Below the pieces are notes generated by a model. It was not told the DNA's origin. It saw nothing but the letters and a program-made list of their open reading frames with translations, and did not search any database. A program made the position numbers and the translations under genes. DNA of 48,456 nt from a virus, in IMG/VR virus record IMGVR_UViG_3300037502_003775, positions 1 to 48,456 of that record. One strand, 5' to 3'. This document shows positions 1-8,341 of the stretch, piece after piece; the first letter of the stretch is position 1; every line of letters starts with the position of its first letter.

Positions 1-1017
1 ATAAAATACAAGAGAGGTTAATGTTTCTTCACCGCTTGCTTGAATCATGGCCCCAATATATTTATCTTCTAGCATAAGAAACTCCATAAGCACCTCACCG
101 CCTTTCGCACTTATAAAATATGTCGGTCTATCTTTGTAAGCTGTTCTAAAGTAAAAAGATCCACTCCCGATAATGTCTCCGAATTCTGCTGTGTATTTCG
201 CAGTAATTTGCTCTAATGAGTCTACCCGATTGGATACATCTGACAGATTATATTCAATCTTATAGAAAGTATTTGAAACGCTAGGACGAAACTTTCCCAC
301 CTCAACGCGGATGTTGAATCTGTAAAATGGATTGTACTCAAGAGAGATGATCCTGGTTTTCACATTGATTCCTAATGGATTGAAGATGATGTGCACATTA
401 TCACCAACAGCCAAATCCATCAGCTTGAAAAAGGAAATATCGTAGGATGATACATTCTCCCTGGAGTCATGGGATACAGCCACATTTGTGACATTCTTTG
501 AACCCATCACCGGGATATAATCATTGGAGCCTCTATGGCTACGAATATTAATGCTATAGCCATCGTACTGGATTTCACCACCCAAAATAGCAATGAACTG
601 CATAAGAGCAGCTCGCCTGGAAACCTTCTGGTTGATTTTCATCGTGACGCTTTCTGTAAAATCCACAATCCCAGCTGAAAAGGGAGTGCCTGCAAGGAGC
701 TGGGATAATCCTGTGGCTGGATCTCCCGTAAAATCAAACTCAGTGATGTTATACATCTCGTGGTTGAGCAGGTAGGACACATGCTCACAAAGAACAGAGC
801 AGACTGGTAGGCTCCCTTGAATTGATTTACTAATTTGAACCAGTTCAAAATACTGATTATCTAGTTTTGCAATTTGCTTTGTTTTTAAAGCCAATGCAGA
901 CTTCGCCATAACAGTAAATGAGAGGGTAAATTCACCCTCTAAGGTTTCCCTAATGTTTGAGCTGATGACTTTCTTAACGGACTGAATCATGGTTGCTCCT
1001 GCGTAAATTTCAATCAA
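1..1017 (-). CDS. Phage tail protein, minor structural protein family (3' part cut by window edge)
   Basis: The reading frame is open from a TTG start at 1017 to the window edge, 339 codons. A strong AGGAGG site lies 8 bases before the TTG, 18 bases after the tape measure stop. The visible product has the character of the N-terminal part of the phage minor structural protein family (tail-associated, prophage endopeptidase or tail-tip type): a short N-terminal segment rich in beta strands, then a region with LLAGTPFSAG and later IGSGSFYFRTAY. It is the next gene after the tape measure, the usual place for distal-tail or tail-tip proteins. It would act in the virion tail during adsorption. The C-terminal half, which would carry any fibre or peptidase domain, lies outside the window. 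The family call rests on remembered similarity and position. Confidence 0.75.
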   Translation of the reverse strand, partial: MIEIYAGATMIQSVKKVISSNIRETLEGEFTLSFTVMAKSALALKTKQIAKLDNQYFELVQISKSIQGSLPVCSVLCEHVSYLLNHEMYNITEFDFTGDPATGLSQLLAGTPFSAGIVDFTESVTMKINQKVSRRAALMQFIAILGGEIQYDGYSINIRSHRGSNDYIPVMGSKNVTNVAVSHDSRENVSSYDISFFKLMDLAVGDNVHIIFNPLGINVKTRIISLEYNPFYRFNIRVEVGKFRPSVSNTFYKIEYNLSDVSNRVDSLEQITAKYTAEFGDIIGSGSFYFRTAYKDRPTYFISAKGGEVLMEFLMLEDKYIGAMIQASGEETLTSLVFY

Positions 1018-1035
1018 GAGATCGCCTCCTTTCTA

Positions 1036-3210
1036 TTAACTCCCTGCCACACCAAGGTTTCTAACTGTGACAGTATTTTGGTTCCACTGAAGCTGTGCAA
1101 TAACTCTTGTCAAAATATTACCGTCAATGGTAAGAGGAATAGTCACATCAAAAACAGCTCCTTCAGAACCTCCAAGATTTCCTGTTACTTGAGAATTAAG
1201 ATCGAGATCAAAATCAGTAGGTATGGCTCCTTGCATATCATCTTCTACACCACTCATCGCTTCTGTAAATCCTTCACCAATACCTTCACTCATGTTAGCG
1301 CCAATACCGGCAAATACTTTTGATGGCGACCGGATACCGAGTACCCTTTTGACACCGCCTACTATGCCATTAACCATACTTTTTACGCGCTCACCAAGCC
1401 AACCAATCATCGATGCGATACCATCCCATAAACCTCTTGCGATATTCCGACCCACTTCAACAATAGAAGGGAGGGCTCTACCGAGACCTAAAACTATGGC
1501 TGTAATGATTTGAGGAAGTTGAGCAACGACCTGGGGAATGGCTCTGATTAAGCCCATCCCCAGTTGAATGGTTAGCTGAACACCCATTTCAATGAGTCTG
1601 GGTAGATTGCTGGTAATAAATCCAACAATACTGTTGATGATCTGGGGCAAAGATTCAATTAGAGTAGGGAGTGCATTTAAAAGTCCTTGAGCCAATCCAC
1701 TAATTAGTTGAAAGGCAGCATCCAGAATTAAGCTCATATTATCGATTAAAGTGGTAGCAATCAAAATGACTGCTTCAATCATTGCTGGAATCAGTTCAGG
1801 CAGAGCCAATCCTAACCCTTCTACAAGAGCAGTAATTAGCTGTATAGCCGCATCGATTAAAAGCGGCAAATTCTCAATGAGTGCTCCAACAATTGTCATG
1901 ACCGCATCTACAGCTGCTGGAATCAGTTCTGGAAGTAGGCTCAGTAAGGTTTCCAGAACCTGGCTGAATAAATCCGTTACTGTACTAAGAAGAACTGGCA
2001 GAAGGTCTCCAATAGCCATAAGGATCGCATCCATTGCTGCAGGTAGAGCAGTAACCACATTTTCTAATATTGGTACAATATTAATAACTACTGACTGAAA
2101 AGCATCTACGAGATTTTGGGTTAAGTTGGTCATATCCGCATCTGCATTTCCCAGACCTGCAGTAAACGAACCTAGTGCAGCTTGTAGAAGACCTATGGAA
2201 CCTGTGACGGTTTGGGTGGATTCTCTGGCAAAGTTCCCCGCATACTGCTCCGTATTTTCAAAGAACATCTGCATGGCCACTTCAGCTTTTTCTGCATTTG
2301 TTGCCGATGCCCATGTAAAATCTAATCCTTTGGCAAGAGCATAGGCTTCGATATTTGTGGCATTCATGGCAACTCCCAAGTTATCCATCATGGTGAAGTT
2401 ACCCTTAGCAGCACCAGCAACAGAATCAAGGGCAACCTGCATATCGATGCCCATAACGGAGGCCATATCTGCAGCTCGTTGCATGGCTTTCTCCGTAAGT
2501 TCTAAACTCTTTTGTTGTTCAACACCAGAGCCTTGAAAAAGCGCTCCCATTTTATTGGCTGTGGCCAAATATTGACTCTGGGACACACCTAGATTTTTGT
2601 AGGCTTCCTCACCAGTTTTCTGAATAGAAGAAGCGTACTTTCCAAATACAGCTTCGGAACCACCAAGATTCTGTTCAAGCTCACCAAACTGCTGGACAAT
2701 CTCAGTTCCAAGTTTTATAGTAGCAGCACCTGCTGCAAGAGCCACAGAACCCATTGCAGTTCCGATCCCCTTAAGAACTCCTCCAAACTTCTCAAACTTC
2801 CCACCAGCACCTTCTGCGGACTTACCGGATTCTTCTAACTGTTCCCCGAGGTTATTCGCATCAACAGCAGAATCCTCCAGTTCCTTTTCCATTTTATTCA
2901 GATCTGCATTTGCATTATTAAGCTGAACCTGCCAGGCTTTTGTTCGCTTATCATTTTCCCCAAAGGATTCAGCAGCATTCTTCAGAGCAGCTTCAAGGGT
3001 TGTGACTTTTTCCTTTTGAGCATCGATTTCTTTGTTTAAGACTTCATTTCTAGCGGTTACTGCTTGGAGTGATTTGTCTTGCTTATCAAACTGTGAGGTA
3101 ACCAGATTCATTTCTGAACCTAGTATCTTAAAGTCCTGATTAATTTCGCGAAGTGCATTTTTAAATTCCTTTTCGCCTTCAAGGCCAATCTTCAGTCCAA
3201 AGTCTGACAT
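1036..3210 (-). CDS. Phage tail tape measure protein
   Basis: 724 residues. The chosen ATG (3208-3210) has GGAGGTG 5 bases upstream; an in-frame upstream extension has no such site. Residues 1 to about 150 are charged and predicted coiled coil. Next comes a segment with GIGTAMGSVALAAGAA and the conserved tape-measure block around NLGGSEAVFGKYA. Then come long hydrophobic repeats of the type LLPELIPAAVDAVMTIVGAL and LPQIITAIVLGL. It ends with a conserved ARGLWDGI and LGIRSPSKVF region typical of siphovirus tape measures of Firmicutes. The protein sets tail length and sits in the tail tube lumen. It follows the tail chaperone genes, as usual. The amphipathic repeats recur about every 40 residues. 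Confidence 0.93.
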   Translation of the reverse strand: MSDFGLKIGLEGEKEFKNALREINQDFKILGSEMNLVTSQFDKQDKSLQAVTARNEVLNKEIDAQKEKVTTLEAALKNAAESFGENDKRTKAWQVQLNNANADLNKMEKELEDSAVDANNLGEQLEESGKSAEGAGGKFEKFGGVLKGIGTAMGSVALAAGAATIKLGTEIVQQFGELEQNLGGSEAVFGKYASSIQKTGEEAYKNLGVSQSQYLATANKMGALFQGSGVEQQKSLELTEKAMQRAADMASVMGIDMQVALDSVAGAAKGNFTMMDNLGVAMNATNIEAYALAKGLDFTWASATNAEKAEVAMQMFFENTEQYAGNFARESTQTVTGSIGLLQAALGSFTAGLGNADADMTNLTQNLVDAFQSVVINIVPILENVVTALPAAMDAILMAIGDLLPVLLSTVTDLFSQVLETLLSLLPELIPAAVDAVMTIVGALIENLPLLIDAAIQLITALVEGLGLALPELIPAMIEAVILIATTLIDNMSLILDAAFQLISGLAQGLLNALPTLIESLPQIINSIVGFITSNLPRLIEMGVQLTIQLGMGLIRAIPQVVAQLPQIITAIVLGLGRALPSIVEVGRNIARGLWDGIASMIGWLGERVKSMVNGIVGGVKRVLGIRSPSKVFAGIGANMSEGIGEGFTEAMSGVEDDMQGAIPTDFDLDLNSQVTGNLGGSEGAVFDVTIPLTIDGNILTRVIAQLQWNQNTVTVRNLGVAGS

Positions 3211-3232
3211 ACTTTCACCTCCTTCAGGGCAT

Positions 3233-3256
3233 AAAAAAAACACCTCTTACGGTGTT
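3233..3256 (-). terminator. Hairpin with U-tract between chaperone and tape measure genes
   Basis: On the minus strand, arms AACACC (3256-3251) and GGTGTT (3244-3239) enclose a 6-base loop and are followed by eight T residues. It lies between the stop of the frameshifted chaperone (3268) and the tape measure start (3210). It could attenuate transcription into the tape measure gene. The stem is short, so partial read-through is likely. Confidence 0.55.
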
Positions 3257-3267
3257 GGGTAGAATTT

Positions 3268-3866
3268 TTATAGAAACTCTGGTATAACATCATCGATTGT
3301 ATAATCTACTCTTGGTTTTGATATGCCAGTAAACTGCTTGTGGCACTCCCAAAGATCCATCAGATAACCAATTGGTAAAAGCCAGACTTCATCTTCGTTT
3401 CTATTTAGGTGGACGGTGCCATAATAAATGAGTCGGGTAAATAACTCTTGATCACTTACCCGACCACTTCGTTTTTTGATGGTTCACTCTCCACATTTCT
3501 TTTCGTGCCTTTCAGCATACTGGCCATAATGGCATTCTTGTAATTAGCCAGGTCAAAGGGAGTGGTAAGAAGGTCCACTTCATCTTCTGTGAGAAGTTCC
3601 TTTTTATCATCCTTGTTCCTAATATTGTGGATCAGGATAGATTGGTTGGCCAGAAGAGTGATGAGCCAAACAACCTCCTCCAGGGCCAGTTCAAAGTTCT
3701 CACTTTTCATGAGCTTTTCACCTAAGTTTTCAAGTCCCCCATAGCGCTTGGCAATTTCCTTTGTTGCTTTGGTGGTAAGAATCATCTTAAACTCTGTACC
3801 ACCAATATCAATGGTGGTACTTCTTTCTTCAGCGGCTTCGTCAATCTTTAATTTTTTATCTGCCAT
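3268..3866 (-). CDS. Tail assembly chaperone, gpGT-like long form made by -1 frameshifting
   Basis: The zero frame is the short chaperone (3456-3866). A heptamer A-AAA-AAC at 3477-3471 is in exactly the right phase (TCA AAA AAC). Slipping -1 there opens a frame of 65 further codons to TAA at 3270-3268. The extension starts KRSGRVSDQELF and contains YYGTVHLN and WLLPIGYLMDLWECHKQF, a compositionally normal protein segment. In lambda and many siphoviruses the G and GT chaperones are made this way just upstream of the tape measure gene. GT binds the tape measure through G and recruits tail tube subunits through T. Gene position, slip sequence and open frame all agree. The frameshift itself is inferred. 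Confidence 0.8.
3456..3866 (-). CDS. Tail assembly chaperone, gpG-like short form
   Basis: 136 residues, starting at the ATG for MADKKLKIDEAAEE, which has GGGAGG 7 bases upstream. An ATG 15 bases earlier overlaps the stop of the major tail gene (TAATG) but has no good ribosome site of its own. The protein is small, acidic and helical (ATKEIAKRYGGLENLGEKL, FELALEEVVWLITLLANQ). It matches the size and place of tail chaperones between the major tail protein and the tape measure in Firmicute siphoviruses. It keeps the tape measure protein soluble before tail tube polymerisation. Its last codons hold the slippery heptamer used for the long form. Confidence 0.82.
   Translation of the reverse strand: MADKKLKIDEAAEERSTTIDIGGTEFKMILTTKATKEIAKRYGGLENLGEKLMKSENFELALEEVVWLITLLANQSILIHNIRNKDDKKELLTEDEVDLLTTPFDLANYKNAIMASMLKGTKRNVESEPSKNEVVG
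3471..3477 (-). other. Programmed -1 ribosomal frameshift slippery site A-AAA-AAC
   Basis: The heptamer read on the minus strand fits the X-XXY-YYZ rule in the zero frame of the chaperone gene. It lies 13 bases before that gene's TAA (3458-3456). No strong stimulatory stem was sought downstream. Confidence 0.75.
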
Positions 3867-3880
3867 GAATAGCCCTCCCA

Positions 3881-4762
3881 TTAAGAAACAACAACTGTAG
3901 CCACTGTGGTTGTCACGTTTTCTGCGCCACTAGAGCTTAAGACACAGTAGTAGTAATAGGTATCTGCCAGAAGATCCGTTGGAATATCAAAGCTCGCAGA
4001 AGTTTCTCCATTAATGGCAGTACCGCCAGTGGTGCTATCAATGGTGTTTTCATACCACTGATAGGTCACTGGATTTGAAGTGTTGGAATTTGCCACAACA
4101 GAAAGGCTTCCAGAAATACTGCCTGCGGTTACTTCAGTTAAGCTTGCCGGCTGGGTTGTGATGGTTATGGTTGGGGTTACGGCTGTAAAGTCTGGTTCAT
4201 ATACGGATGTGAACCAGCTTGTAATTGTTGATGCCGCTACACCATTATCTCCTTCAGTAACTTCCGCTTTCCAAGGATGTTTGCTTTCTCCGTCTAGTTT
4301 GTTTCTTCTAAAGACGGTTCCTTCTATGGTGGGACTGCTAAAAGTAATGGAGTCGCCTTTGGTGGCAAGGCTTGTGGCGGGAACAGAGAAGATAACCCTG
4401 TAGAGCCAAAAGTAGCGATATTTTCCATTGGCCTTCTTGGCACGAAACCCAACTGCCACAGGGCTACCACCATCTTCACTTCTTGAAACCACCACATTGT
4501 TGCTGTCAATTTTGCAGCCGGTTAAATCTTGAGCTACAAGTGAACCAATATCATCAATACCTAAACTTAAAGCGCCACTCTTAAATTCTTTGACCACCTC
4601 GCTGGCACCGTCATCTGCGTAGAGAATGGCTTCAATGAGCTCAATGCTCAGCTCTGCAGTCATGGCTTTGGCCAGCACTTTTGGGGTGCCATAGGTTTCG
4701 ATGCCGTTTTGATCTTCTGTGATTTTTGCATAAAATAGAGAGTCCAATCCGATTGTTGCCAT
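3881..4762 (-). CDS. Phage major tail protein with C-terminal Ig-like domain
   Basis: 293 residues; the ATG has GGAGG 8 bases upstream. Residues 1 to about 195 fit the phi13-type major tail tube family (start MATIGLDSLFYAKITED, then GFRAKKANGKYRYFWLYRVIFS). After about residue 200 comes an Ig-like domain with PTITITTQPASLTEV, YQWYENT and TYYYYCVLSSSG, the pattern of bacterial Ig domains often added to tail tubes to decorate the virion and bind carbohydrates. It forms the tail tube. Neighbours are the tail terminator on one side and the chaperones on the other, the standard order. Confidence 0.9.
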   Translation of the reverse strand: MATIGLDSLFYAKITEDQNGIETYGTPKVLAKAMTAELSIELIEAILYADDGASEVVKEFKSGALSLGIDDIGSLVAQDLTGCKIDSNNVVVSRSEDGGSPVAVGFRAKKANGKYRYFWLYRVIFSVPATSLATKGDSITFSSPTIEGTVFRRNKLDGESKHPWKAEVTEGDNGVAASTITSWFTSVYEPDFTAVTPTITITTQPASLTEVTAGSISGSLSVVANSNTSNPVTYQWYENTIDSTTGGTAINGETSASFDIPTDLLADTYYYYCVLSSSGAENVTTTVATVVVS

Positions 4763-4765
4763 TTA

Positions 4766-5107
4766 TTATTCCTCCGTTTCATATTCTTTCATTACGTCAA
4801 TGGCGTAATGATGAAATTTAGTGTCGTGTTCATAACCAACATACTGTCTATCTGTTATGGTGATCCCTCCGGATTGAAGCGCTTTTGTTAGTTCTTTCTT
4901 GCGCTTCATATAGTTCTTCTTCGTGAAAAGAGAAAGCCGAGCTTCTGAAAGAATCATATAGGCCTCATTATCTGCAAAGAGATCAAGCCTATCAGACATG
5001 GGGGTAATAACCAGATATTCATCCGGCGGCGTATCGGAAAATACTCCGGTCTCCACAGGAATGTTTAAGGGTTCTAGTATGTTGTTTAAATCCGCAAGTA
5101 AGCTCAT
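4766..5107 (-). CDS. Phage tail terminator/completion-type protein
   Basis: 113 residues, start MSLLADLNNILEPL. It overlaps the preceding HK97 gp10-like gene by 4 bases (ATGA), so translation is probably coupled. The gene lies between the gp10-like protein and the major tail protein. In siphoviruses this slot encodes the tail terminator or neck protein that caps the tail tube and joins it to the head. The sequence (EYLVITPMSDRLDLFADN, ARLSLFTKKNYM) fits small minor-capsid and tail-completion proteins of Clostridia phages. Function is from position and general resemblance; no catalytic motif is visible. Confidence 0.7.
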   Translation of the reverse strand: MSLLADLNNILEPLNIPVETGVFSDTPPDEYLVITPMSDRLDLFADNEAYMILSEARLSLFTKKNYMKRKKELTKALQSGGITITDRQYVGYEHDTKFHHYAIDVMKEYETEE

Positions 5108-5535
5108 AGCTTTTCAATCTCCTTATCCAGTTCTGATTTCATAGTTTCTATGCATGCCTTCCGAGATGCGGATTTTGCTGGCTTCAAGAAGGGCTTAGGT
5201 GGCTGACCTGATTTACCGTATTCAAGGATATTTGCAATCTTAGCATTGGCATCTCCATCGCCACGAGGTTCATTGAAGCCAACCTTGACATTGAAGTTTC
5301 CATTTCGATCTAGCTTGGTGGGAGAGAGGCCCAGTGAAGATACCAGCTCACCGGTAGAACGGCTTTTTTCTTTTGTTTCATTCCCAATAACACATTTGAG
5401 GTTGGCTTTTACTTTATCAAGAACAACCTCCCCGCCAGCTTCTAAAACTTTCGAGACAATCTCATCGGTCTTATCACCAAGCTTTGAGAGCTTCATCAAG
5501 AAATCATCTGGTATACGCATTGTTGCTTTAGCCAC
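5104..5535 (-). CDS. HK97 gp10-like head-tail joining protein
   Basis: 143 residues from a GTG start (VAKATMRIPDDF) with AAGGAGG 9 bases upstream; a longer in-frame ORF to 5565 lacks such a site. The sequence has the look of the HK97 gp10 family: AGGEVVLDKVKANL, then TGELVSSLGLSP, and a C-terminal ANILEYGKSGQPPKPFLKPA. That NILEYG..QPPKPFLKPA block is the most recognisable signature. It acts at the head-tail interface. It overlaps the head-closure gene upstream by 8 bases and the tail-terminator gene downstream by 4, one translationally coupled block. Confidence 0.83.
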   Translation of the reverse strand: MAKATMRIPDDFLMKLSKLGDKTDEIVSKVLEAGGEVVLDKVKANLKCVIGNETKEKSRSTGELVSSLGLSPTKLDRNGNFNVKVGFNEPRGDGDANAKIANILEYGKSGQPPKPFLKPAKSASRKACIETMKSELDKEIEKL

Positions 5536-5860
5536 TTGGAACCACCTCCTTGGCCAGCGCTTCAATGTACATCCCGCGGCCTTTCACATCCTCAACAGAT
5601 GTGATTTCAAATCTCTTATCACTGTGGATGATCACCATAGACGTTGATATGGTTATACTAGGGATGCAGCGAAAGCGAAAAAGATCTGTGGCTTCAGAAA
5701 AGGATGCTCTATTTGCCCATTTCTCATTGCCATGGCGACCTTCACGGTAAGCCCTTACAGAAGCTACAATGTTATCAACTTCTGTTTTAAACCCTTCGGG
5801 ATCTTTAATGGTGACGCTTTCTACAATATCGATAAAGGTATTCATTTTCCCAAAGCTCAT
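5528..5860 (-). CDS. Phage head closure / head-tail adaptor protein
   Basis: 110 residues from ATG at 5860-5858 (MSFGKMNTFIDIV), which lies 2 bases after the TAG of the preceding connector; GGAAGGTG is just upstream. An in-frame ATG at 5875 would overlap that stop. The protein resembles SPP1 gp16-like closure proteins: REGRHGNEKWANRASFSEATDLFRFR, then FEITSVEDVKGRGMYIEALAKEV at the C-terminus, a typical beta-barrel closure ring sequence. It seals the portal after DNA packaging. Its order after the gp6-like connector and before the gp10-like protein is the standard HK97 module order. Confidence 0.83.
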   Translation of the reverse strand: MSFGKMNTFIDIVESVTIKDPEGFKTEVDNIVASVRAYREGRHGNEKWANRASFSEATDLFRFRCIPSITISTSMVIIHSDKRFEITSVEDVKGRGMYIEALAKEVVPSG

Positions 5861-5862
5861 AT

Positions 5863-6171
5863 CTACACCTTCCAATCCCGATCAAGCCGCAGCAGGAGGT
5901 TGACTGTGTTCCATACTTGCTGCCCAGCCTGAACATTATCTGAAAAGAAACCACCGGTGCTGCCGTCCCTGGATTCATAAAAGTGGGACGACAGCATGAT
6001 GATGGCTTGCTGTGTGGTGGCTGGCATAACTGCTTCCACGTAGTGGTTTTCAGGAAGATGCTGATAACTTTCTGCATACCGGGTAGCGGCGGTGATGTAC
6101 ATCTCAAGGAGTTCATCATCAGCCGAGTGATCAAGAATAAGATTTGCTTTTACTTTTTCCAGGAGTGTCAT
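5863..6171 (-). CDS. Head-tail connector protein (gp6-like)
   Basis: 102 residues. It is all-alpha by composition, with the family pattern at the N-terminus (LLEKVKANLILDHSADDELL, then YITAATRYAE) and AIIMLSSHFYESRD in the middle, as in HK97 gp6 and phage QLRG-type DNA packaging proteins. It would form the ring below the portal to which closure proteins attach. It sits downstream of the capsid and head fibre genes and immediately before the head closure gene, separated by 2 bases. Confidence 0.87.
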   Translation of the reverse strand: MTLLEKVKANLILDHSADDELLEMYITAATRYAESYQHLPENHYVEAVMPATTQQAIIMLSSHFYESRDGSTGGFFSDNVQAGQQVWNTVNLLLRLDRDWKV

Positions 6172-6189
6172 ACCGCCACCATCCTTTCA

Positions 6190-6402
6190 TTAGTCTGAAA
6201 TCATAAGCCCTGCAGCCTTAAGTTTGGTGAGGAGGGCATTAAAATCCGTAACCAAATCTTCTACTGTGGCAGCAGTACTTGCAGCTTGATTGTCAAGAAC
6301 AGGGAGGCCAGTAACGACCGCCCCATCCTTGATTTCAAGAGTTCCACCAATAACGGTTTTTTCGCCGCCCTGTTCGGTAAAGTTCTTTGTGTTATAACTC
6401 AT
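6190..6402 (-). CDS. Phage head fibre-like protein
   Basis: 70 residues with a clean GGAGG site 6 bases before the ATG. The sequence starts MSYNTKNFTEQGGEKTVIGG and continues with LEIKDGAVVTGLP. This is a well-known small protein placed directly after the major capsid gene in clostridial prophages, annotated as head fibre protein after phi29 gp8.5-like families. It probably decorates the capsid. The C-terminal half (AATVEDLVTDFNALLTKLKA) looks like a coiled coil for trimerisation. Function is from family naming and position. Confidence 0.75.
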   Translation of the reverse strand: MSYNTKNFTEQGGEKTVIGGTLEIKDGAVVTGLPVLDNQAASTAATVEDLVTDFNALLTKLKAAGLMISD

Positions 6403-6414
6403 AGGACACCTCCA

Positions 6415-7623
6415 TTACGCTTTCTGCTGAAGCACTTTGATGGCTTCAGGAAGAATTAGCTTTCCATCCACACGCTGAGTGGCTACAAAACCTACCTGGC
6501 CAGTGGCTGCATAGAGCTCATTAAGTCTCTTGAATACTCTGCCTTGACGATCCGCTACCCAGTAGTAGCCAAAGTCACCGAAGATGATGGACTTTGCAGA
6601 TGCAGCGATGGTAGGAACGTAGGATGAAGTGTAAACCGGTCTGTTCAGAATGGTATCTGGTGTTCCTGCCTGAAGTGAAGGCTGCCAGATATACTGACCC
6701 TGACCATCTTTCAGCTTCCTAATTGCCTTAATGGTGGCATCATTCATTACGAACACGGACTTGTTTCTATAAGGCGATTTAAGAGAGTAGAAGAGATCCA
6801 AAATCTCATCAATCGAAATGGCAGTGGCACTTGCAGCGGTTACACCGATTTGCGCACCACCAGTGGCAGCAAGAATACCTGTAGGTTTACCGGAACCATC
6901 TCCTGTAAAGAAGGCATCTTCTTCTTTATTACCGATACGTCTTGCAAATTCCCTGGCGATATAGTTTTCAAGATTAAACACGCTGTCATTTAGAAGCTCT
7001 TCCGATACTTTAATCATGGTACCTAGCTTGTAAGCGCCAATGGAAACCTGTCCAAAGCTATCATCGCTTTCAGGAATTGCACCTTCTTCATCGATCCAAG
7101 AAGCAGTGCCCTTAGAAGCTACTACCGGAATCTTACGATCTCCTGAAGAAGTGGAGATGACGTTGGCCAGCTTTCTGAAGATATTCTCTTCATCCAGGGC
7201 TTCAATGAGGGTACGCTCGAACTCATCCGGTACTAGATAGCCACCTTCAGTGTCAGTACCAATCTGCAGTGCGTTCTTAATCATAGGATCGAGGCCTTCA
7301 CCAGCACGGGTTCTCATGGCATTCCAGAAGGCTTTCTGGTATTCTGCAGAAGCTCTGCCTCCTTTGGATTCCATACCCTGGAAGATAGGTTTTCCGGTAA
7401 GTGGTGTGTTAAGTGGCTTTGAAAGTTCGCGGTCCAGTGCTTCCTGCTTTTCAAGGCGGTCAATTTCTTTACCAAGGGCAACCACATCAGCTTCCATTTT
7501 TTCATAGGTTGCTGTGTCTTCAGCGGATACAATTCCATCTGTACCTCTTTTGGTATCCAGGAAGGCTTTGGCAGCTTCCCAGGATTTTGCTCTTTTTTCA
7601 CGCAGTTCAAGAATTTTATTCAT
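6415..7623 (-). CDS. Phage major capsid protein, HK97 fold
   Basis: 402 residues; AGGAGG 9 bases upstream of the ATG. Residues 1 to about 70 are a charged coiled-coil delta domain (LELREKRAKSWEAAKAFLDT, EKMEADVVALGKEIDRLEKQ) expected to be removed by the neighbouring ClpP-like protease. The HK97 core follows, with TDTEGGYLVPDEFERTLIEA (about 130-150), FAFT-type loops and a C-terminal block around YYWVADRQGRVFKRL. It assembles the icosahedral shell. It follows the protease by 20 bases, the normal portal-protease-capsid order. Length is normal for the family. Confidence 0.95.
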   Translation of the reverse strand: MNKILELREKRAKSWEAAKAFLDTKRGTDGIVSAEDTATYEKMEADVVALGKEIDRLEKQEALDRELSKPLNTPLTGKPIFQGMESKGGRASAEYQKAFWNAMRTRAGEGLDPMIKNALQIGTDTEGGYLVPDEFERTLIEALDEENIFRKLANVISTSSGDRKIPVVASKGTASWIDEEGAIPESDDSFGQVSIGAYKLGTMIKVSEELLNDSVFNLENYIAREFARRIGNKEEDAFFTGDGSGKPTGILAATGGAQIGVTAASATAISIDEILDLFYSLKSPYRNKSVFVMNDATIKAIRKLKDGQGQYIWQPSLQAGTPDTILNRPVYTSSYVPTIAASAKSIIFGDFGYYWVADRQGRVFKRLNELYAATGQVGFVATQRVDGKLILPEAIKVLQQKA

Positions 7624-7642
7624 AGTGTTTTCCTCCTAAAAT

Positions 7643-8341
7643 TTAGTGTTGAATCAAAGAAAGCCGCTTTTCCAGCGACTCAATGGGGGTGCCAGTATTC
7701 TCTTTTGCTAGTTTGGGTTTTACCTTATCCAGCAGGGAGTTGGTAACAGCTCTGCGGCTAAATGCATAGGTGAAATCCTCAGTCTGATTTCGTTTCTTCT
7801 CATCCTCCAAGATGCCATCAGCAAATCCAAGCTCGATGGCCTTCTTTGCATTAAGCCAGGTTTCTGCATCCATAAGATGAGAGAGCTTTGTCCTTGATTG
7901 ACCTGTCTTGATTTCATAGGCATTGATGATGCTCTCTTTAACTTCAGAAAGCATGGCGATGGCTTTTTTCATTTCCTCACTGTCACCAATGGCCACCGTA
8001 AGGGGGTTGTGCACCATCATAAGGGCAGTTGGTGCCATGAGCACCGTTGTCCCCGCCATAGCGATGACAGAGGCGGCTGAAGCGGCAATGCCATCGATCT
8101 TTACAGTGACAGTGCCTTTGTAATCCATCAGCATGGCGTAAATCTGACTAGCAGCAATGCAATCACCTCCAGGAGAATTAAGCCAAATAACAATGTCACC
8201 CTCACCGGCAGTAAGCTCTGCTTTAAATGCCTTAGGGGTGACGTCATCATCAAACCATGAATCTTCGGCAATAACGCCGTCTAGATAAAGTGTTCGGACA
8301 CCAGTGTTTTCATCTCGTGCCCAGTTCCAAAACTTCTTCAT
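7643..8341 (-). CDS. Head maturation protease, ClpP-related
   Basis: 232 residues. ClpP-type serine protease features are clear: VIWLNSPGGDCIAASQIYAM (about 52-72, oxyanion region), the nucleophile segment IDGIAASAASVIAMAG (about 84-99, Ser in AASAAS) and MMVHNPLTVAIGD (about 108-120) with the catalytic His. An Asp/Glu follows in the downstream helices. It processes the capsid precursor during head maturation. Its ATG overlaps the stop of the portal gene (TAATG), a typical coupled pair. Catalytic residues are intact, so the enzyme looks functional. Confidence 0.94.
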   Translation of the reverse strand: MKKFWNWARDENTGVRTLYLDGVIAEDSWFDDDVTPKAFKAELTAGEGDIVIWLNSPGGDCIAASQIYAMLMDYKGTVTVKIDGIAASAASVIAMAGTTVLMAPTALMMVHNPLTVAIGDSEEMKKAIAMLSEVKESIINAYEIKTGQSRTKLSHLMDAETWLNAKKAIELGFADGILEDEKKRNQTEDFTYAFSRRAVTNSLLDKVKPKLAKENTGTPIESLEKRLSLIQH

